DNA from: CAYWNK01 sp047639615
GTDB lineage: Bacteria > Planctomycetota > UBA1135 > GCA-002686595
Assembly: GCA_047639615.1 (NCBI GenBank)
Contig: JBLIOL010000209.1
Location: 1 to 9,994 of the forward strand
Direction: 5' to 3'
Length of the DNA stretch: 9,994 bases
Positions 6,828-9,994 of the stretch are shown here, piece by piece; positions within the stretch are counted from its first letter, which is position 1; each line of letters begins with the position of its first letter. A program made the position numbers and the translations under genes. The notes under the pieces are model-generated. The model searched no databases and was not told the DNA's origin. It saw only the letters and a list, made by a program, of their open reading frames with translations.

Positions 6828-7601
6828 ATGGCCATGCCCGAGGTAGTCAGGCCTGACGTGGGCGGGGCTTTCCCCGAACATGTTGCCGTCATCATGGACG
6901 GCAATGGTCGGTGGGCTACGGAGCGCGGCATGTTGCGCGTCCAGGGACACCTGGCCGGCGTGCAGTCCGTGCGCGAGATCACTACCTCCTGTGCTCGCAT
7001 GGGCATGGGCAGCCTGACCCTCTACGCCTTCTCGGTGGAGAACTGGAAGCGGCCCACGCGCGAGGTGAAGTACCTCATGCGGTTGCTGCGGGTGTTCCTG
7101 CGCCAGGAGCGTGCCACCCTGATGAAGAACGGGGTGCGTCTGCGCTGCATCGGGCGCTTGGACGACCTCTCTCCGGCCGTGCTGCGCCAACTGCGCAAGA
7201 CTGAGGAGCTGACCGCAGGCAACACCGGCATGGTGCTGCGCCTGGCCCTGTCCTACGGCAGTCGCTCGGAGATGGCGGACGCGCTCAAGCGCTACGGCGA
7301 GGACGTTGCAGCCGGCAAGGTCAAGCCCAAGGACGCTGACGAGGAGACCCTGCGCGGGTACCTCTACGATTCCATCACACCGGATCCCGACCTGGTGATC
7401 CGCACGGCGGGGGAGATGCGCATCTCGAACTTCCTGCTGTGGCAGATGAGCTACGCGGAGTTCTACGTGACACCCACCTGCTGGCCGGAGTTCCGGGAGG
7501 AAGAGCTGCTCAAAGCGCTACGCTCCTTCGCTGAGCGCAAGCGCAAGTACGGCGGGCTACCCGGCGACGAAGACCCGAGCGATGCCCGGGACTCCGCGTG
7601 A
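6828..7601 (+). CDS. uppS: Undecaprenyl diphosphate synthase family (cis-prenyltransferase)
   Basis: UppS extends farnesyl diphosphate with isopentenyl diphosphate in cis, making the C55 lipid carrier used to build peptidoglycan and other surface polymers. It works at the membrane face in the cytoplasm. Visible motifs are HVAVIMDGNGRWA (18-30, catalytic Asp24), GH at 40-41, LTLYAFSVENWKRP (63-76), ALSYGSRSE (140-148), and DLVIRTAGEMRISNFLLWQ (188-206) followed by YAEFY and WPEF. The third Gly of the common RTGGE motif is Ala here, a variant I believe occurs in other bacteria. The 257-residue length is normal. The ATG at 6828 directly follows the purA stop and has GGAG 8 bases upstream (6816-6819). 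An ATG at 6834 is a possible alternative. The last 15 residues are polar and not conserved. A palindromic repeat element begins 15 bases after the stop. Confidence 0.97.
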   Translation: MAMPEVVRPDVGGAFPEHVAVIMDGNGRWATERGMLRVQGHLAGVQSVREITTSCARMGMGSLTLYAFSVENWKRPTREVKYLMRLLRVFLRQERATLMKNGVRLRCIGRLDDLSPAVLRQLRKTEELTAGNTGMVLRLALSYGSRSEMADALKRYGEDVAAGKVKPKDADEETLRGYLYDSITPDPDLVIRTAGEMRISNFLLWQMSYAEFYVTPTCWPEFREEELLKALRSFAERKRKYGGLPGDEDPSDARDSA

Positions 7602-7616
7602 AATCCGCGGCCTCTG

Positions 7617-7801
7617 CTAGGAGCGTGTCGCACATAGCAAACTTCGCGAGCCACGCCAACTTCGCGAGCCACGCACCCTTTTCCGCGATGCTGCGTTGCA
7701 CCAAACCCAGGGTAGCTACGGTTACGAGGGTCTTGGCGCGCCTTGCCTCGCGAAAAATGGCACATGCCTCGCAAACTCGGCTATGCGCGACACGCCCCTA
7801 G
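7617..7801. repeat. 185-bp palindromic element with 36-bp imperfect terminal inverted repeats
   Basis: Bases 7617-7652 match the reverse complement of 7766-7801 at 29 of 36 positions, and both ends read CTAGG. The arms share GCGTGTCGC, CATAGC and GCGAG blocks. A second inner layer also pairs: TTCGCGAG (7661-7668) with CTCGCGAA (7747-7754). The middle (about 7675-7740) is unpaired by eye and non-coding. CTAG at both ends could be part of the repeat or a 4-bp target duplication, and a third CTAG lies at 7811-7814. There is no transposase inside. This looks like a MITE or REP-like intergenic repeat, or a long RNA hairpin between uppS and cdsA. There is only one copy in the window, so mobility is an inference. 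Confidence 0.7.
7640..7674 (+). repeat. Tandem 17-bp direct repeat, period 18
   Basis: Two exact copies of AACTTCGCGAGCCACGC lie at 7640-7656 and 7658-7674, inside the left arm of the palindromic element. The right arm carries two related but diverged copies in inverse orientation (near 7745-7756 and 7767-7776), so the duplication probably belongs to the element's original structure. Confidence 0.85.
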
Positions 7802-7855
7802 GCTATAGCCCTAGCCTGAGCGCGGGTCTCCCTACGGGATCCATCGCAGAGCCCT

Positions 7856-7859
7856 GGAG
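7856..7859 (+). promoter_or_regulatory. Ribosome binding site of cdsA
   Basis: GGAG ends 6 bases before the ATG at 7866. This is one of the few good Shine-Dalgarno sites in the window and fixes the cdsA start. Bases 7802-7855, between the repeat element and this site, hold a small CTAGG/CCTAG hairpin (7798-7814) and nothing else I can support. Confidence 0.6.
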
Positions 7860-7865
7860 CCTCCT

Positions 7866-8837
7866 ATGACCACCGCCACCCAAGCGCTATCGAGCGCCAC
7901 TCCCGCGAGCCTCACCCGCAGTCAGCGCATCTGGCGCCGTACCCAAGTCGGCGGCGGTCTCGCGACGGTGGTGGGCCTGGCCCTGTGGTCTACGTGGTTG
8001 CCCCAAGGGCCAGCTATCGTGGCTGTGCTGGGCTTCGTCATGAGCGTGGGCTGTGCCCTCGAAGCGGGCCGCATGGGACTGCTCGGTCGCAGCTCCATGG
8101 CCTACGCACTGATCGCGGCGGCGCTGGTTCCGTACGCGGTGCTGTATGGGGTGTATTCGCCTGAGGCGACCCTGCGCGTGCCGGATTGGGGCGGAGGCGG
8201 GCGCTACATCGGCGCGCTGCTGCTGGCTGCCGTGGGCACCACCATCGTGCTGATCGTGGGCGCCCTGCCGACCGTGGTTGGCAAGCGCCATCACACGGAC
8301 CCAAGTGCTGCGCGGCTCTTGCTCTGGTCCCTGTGGGTCGCCCTACCCATGTCGGGCCTCGTGCCGATCCTGCTCTTCGCTGGACCGGCTGGGCTCGTGG
8401 CGTTGATCCTGCTCTCCAAGTTGGGCGACGTGGTGGGTTACTACGTGGGCAGCGCCATCGGCCGCACCCATCCCTTCCCGAACATCAGTCCGGGCAAGAC
8501 CACCGCCGGCTGCGTGGGTTCGCTCCTGGCCGGTACTCTGGCTGGCTACTTCTGTCAGCGCATGGGGCTCTTCCCCGAGGCGCGCATGGGCTGGGCCTCG
8601 GGCCTCTTGGCCGGCGCCTTCGTGAACATCGCTTCCCAGGCCGGCGACCTGCTCGAGAGCGTGGCCAAGCGGCGCTCTGGGGTGAAGGACTCCGGCACGA
8701 CCTTCGGTCCCAGTGGGGGCTTCCTCGATCTGGTGGATAGCCTGCTGCTCTCCATTCCCGTGGCCTTGCTCACCTGGCCGCTGCTTTTCCATCTTCCCTA
8801 CCTAGCTGAGGGCCTGCGGGCGCTCGGTGGCAATTAG
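7866..8837 (+). CDS. cdsA: Phosphatidate cytidylyltransferase (CDP-diacylglycerol synthase)
   Basis: CdsA converts phosphatidic acid and CTP to CDP-diacylglycerol, the precursor of bacterial phospholipids, at the inner membrane. The 323-residue protein is largely hydrophobic, with about eight membrane segments from residue 30 to 310 after a polar N-terminus of about 25 residues. Family evidence is KLGDVVGYYVGSAIGR (185-200) with the SPGKT loop (208-212), and the C-terminal signature around 265-292, which contains Lys268-Arg269, Lys274-Asp275 and the two metal or substrate acids Asp288 and Asp291. Two usually conserved signature positions differ: His is Ser283 and Arg is Leu289. The catalytic acids remain, so activity is likely. 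The start is supported by GGAG 6 bases upstream. The gene overlaps phoH by 11 bases. It follows uppS, as in many bacteria, but here a repeat element separates them. Confidence 0.92.
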   Translation: MTTATQALSSATPASLTRSQRIWRRTQVGGGLATVVGLALWSTWLPQGPAIVAVLGFVMSVGCALEAGRMGLLGRSSMAYALIAAALVPYAVLYGVYSPEATLRVPDWGGGGRYIGALLLAAVGTTIVLIVGALPTVVGKRHHTDPSAARLLLWSLWVALPMSGLVPILLFAGPAGLVALILLSKLGDVVGYYVGSAIGRTHPFPNISPGKTTAGCVGSLLAGTLAGYFCQRMGLFPEARMGWASGLLAGAFVNIASQAGDLLESVAKRRSGVKDSGTTFGPSGGFLDLVDSLLLSIPVALLTWPLLFHLPYLAEGLRALGGN

Positions 8838-9888
8838 TTTGAACCCTCCCTTCGAGATCACGATCCCCCTACGCTCCAACGACGAGGCCATCCTGGTGTT
8901 GGGGCCCTTCGACCGCTTCGCCAAGCTACTGCGGCAGGAGCTGGACATCGAGCTCTACGCCCGCACGGGCAATTTGCGTCTGCGTGGCATGCAGGAGCAG
9001 GTGCAGCTGGCCGAGGGCCGCATCGAACACCTGCTGGGCAAGAGCCGCAAGGGCCGCGAGCTGACTTTGCAGGACATCGAGACGATCCTGTTGGGCCGTC
9101 CTCCGGAAATGGAGCGCAAGCAGCCTGCTGGCGAGCAGTCCTACCGTGCTCAGCAGCGTCCGCGTTCGGCGGATACGCGCAGCCTGCCGCGACGCTTGAC
9201 CAGCTTCAAGGTGCGTGCGGTTCAGCCGCGCAACGAGAACCAACGGCGCTACATGGATCTGATCGAGCACAACGATCTGATCTTCGCCCTCGGCGCGGCC
9301 GGCACGGGCAAGACCTACCTGGCTGTTTGCGAGGCGGTCAGGATGCTCCGGCAAGGTGTCGTGCGGCGCTTGATCATCACCCGACCGGTGGTGGAGGCGG
9401 GCGAGCGCCTGGGCTTCCTGCCCGGCGATCTGCAGGCCAAGTTGGATCCCTACATGCGTCCTATCTACGACGCGCTGCACGATCTGATCGACCCCGATGA
9501 TGTAGCCCGCTTGGAAGAGGCCAACGTGATCGAGATCGCGCCCTTGGCCTACATGCGTGGACGCACTCTGAGCAACGCCTTCGTGATCTTGGACGAGGCG
9601 CAGAACACGACCCTGGGCCAGATGAAGATGTTCCTCACGCGCATGGGCGAGGGCTCGCGCATGGTGGTGACCGGCGATCCGACCCAGAACGACCTGCCGC
9701 AGAATGTGCGCAGCGGTCTCTTGGATGGCGTGCGGCGCTTGCGCGGCCGCGAGCGCATCGGGGTGGTGGAGTTCACCGCCGACGATGTGGTGCGACACCC
9801 GTTGGTGGCTCACATCATTCGTGCCTATGAGACCTCGGCGCCTCCCGGGGAGCGTGATTCGTCCGAGCCTGGGCGAGACTCCAGGTGA
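8827..9888 (+). CDS. phoH: PhoH family ATPase (YbeZ-like)
   Basis: A cytoplasmic P-loop ATPase/helicase-like protein, usually encoded beside ybeY and linked to RNA handling and ribosome maturation. The N-terminal part (about 10-95) is the small PhoH N-domain. A polar linker (96-125) follows, then the ATPase domain: QRRYMDLIEHNDLIFALG before the Walker A GAAGTGKT (156-163), TRPVVEAGERLGFLPGD (185-201), the Walker B VILDEAQN (253-260) and the sensor-like VTGDPTQNDLP (281-291). The length of 353 residues is normal for the family. The GTG at 8827 overlaps the cdsA end by 11 bases. A TTG at 8839, just past the cdsA stop, is the only close alternative. The acidic C-terminal tail (337-353) is not conserved. 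Its stop overlaps the next start (GTGA), so the two are translationally coupled. Confidence 0.96.
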   Translation: MAISLNPPFEITIPLRSNDEAILVLGPFDRFAKLLRQELDIELYARTGNLRLRGMQEQVQLAEGRIEHLLGKSRKGRELTLQDIETILLGRPPEMERKQPAGEQSYRAQQRPRSADTRSLPRRLTSFKVRAVQPRNENQRRYMDLIEHNDLIFALGAAGTGKTYLAVCEAVRMLRQGVVRRLIITRPVVEAGERLGFLPGDLQAKLDPYMRPIYDALHDLIDPDDVARLEEANVIEIAPLAYMRGRTLSNAFVILDEAQNTTLGQMKMFLTRMGEGSRMVVTGDPTQNDLPQNVRSGLLDGVRRLRGRERIGVVEFTADDVVRHPLVAHIIRAYETSAPPGERDSSEPGRDSR

Positions 9889-9994
9889 GCATCAACATCA
9901 CTTGGGACACGCCCTTGCCGCCGGAGCATGCGGCGGCCCTGGGTGATGCCAGCCTGGTGGCTGCGGTGCAGGCGGCGCTCGCCCATGGCGAGCG
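9885..9994 (+). CDS. ybeY: Probable YbeY endoribonuclease, N-terminal fragment cut by the window edge
   Basis: A frame opens at the GTG at 9885, overlapping the phoH stop as GTGA, and stays open to the window end. It gives 36 codons beginning MSINITWDTPLPPE and then an Ala-rich helix-like stretch. The conserved His cluster of YbeY would lie beyond the window, so the assignment rests on position (ybeY commonly follows phoH), the tight overlap, and an N-terminus without a membrane segment. The last point argues against the PgpH/HD membrane protein that sits between phoH and ybeY in many genomes. YbeY is a metal-dependent RNase needed for 16S rRNA 3' maturation and quality control. Confidence 0.6.
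   Translation, partial: MSINITWDTPLPPEHAAALGDASLVAAVQAALAHGE

Noticed and set aside
7640..7674. Direct repeats read as a CRISPR array
   Set aside because: There are only two copies, separated by a single base, so there is no spacer, and no cas gene is present.
7598..7801. 67-residue frame with repeats NFASHANFASHA across the uppS-cdsA gap
   Set aside because: The peptide repeat is just the translation of the 17-bp DNA repeat. The frame coincides with the palindromic element and lacks a supported start.
7617..7801. Element read as a rho-independent terminator of uppS
   Set aside because: The arms are 113 bases apart with mismatches, and no T-run follows the right arm. Termination is possible but not supported by the sequence.

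Overview
The window is GC-rich bacterial DNA, densely packed, with every supported gene on the + strand. Several starts are GTG, Shine-Dalgarno sequences are often missing, and housekeeping genes sit beside a type II secretion-like secretin/GspK pair. Together with divergent but recognisable CdsA and UppS sequences, this suggests a Planctomycetota-like or related deep-branching lineage. That assignment is an inference from style and gene order, not from a marker gene.

Layout: positions 1-385 hold no credible gene but contain several small inverted repeats, including one pair of mutually exclusive stems. Positions 386-844 encode a small predicted secreted protein of unknown function. Positions 920-3792 encode a short lipoprotein secretin (GspD-like) and a GspK-like minor pseudopilin with acidic insertions. 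An orphan hydantoinase-B/oxoprolinase subunit (3792-5378) is coupled to gspK by a one-base stop/start overlap. A hairpin-containing gap of 162 bases leads to purA (5541-6827), and uppS abuts purA with no gap.

The uppS-cdsA gap (7602-7865) carries the most striking non-coding structure: a roughly 185-bp element with 36-bp imperfect terminal inverted repeats ending in CTAG, plus a nested 17-bp tandem repeat in the left arm. After it come cdsA, phoH and the first 36 codons of a probable ybeY, which overlap one another.

Functionally, the first block concerns envelope export (secretin and pseudopilus tip). The second block joins adenine nucleotide synthesis (PurA) to envelope lipid metabolism: UppS makes the lipid carrier for peptidoglycan, and CdsA makes CDP-diacylglycerol for phospholipids. 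It continues into RNA metabolism and ribosome maturation (PhoH/YbeZ with YbeY). No CRISPR array, tRNA, rRNA, transposase or phage gene was seen. I did not find a convincing new multi-gene system. The best leads are the palindromic repeat element, the structured leader at the left edge, and the orphan HyuB inside a secretion-gene operon.
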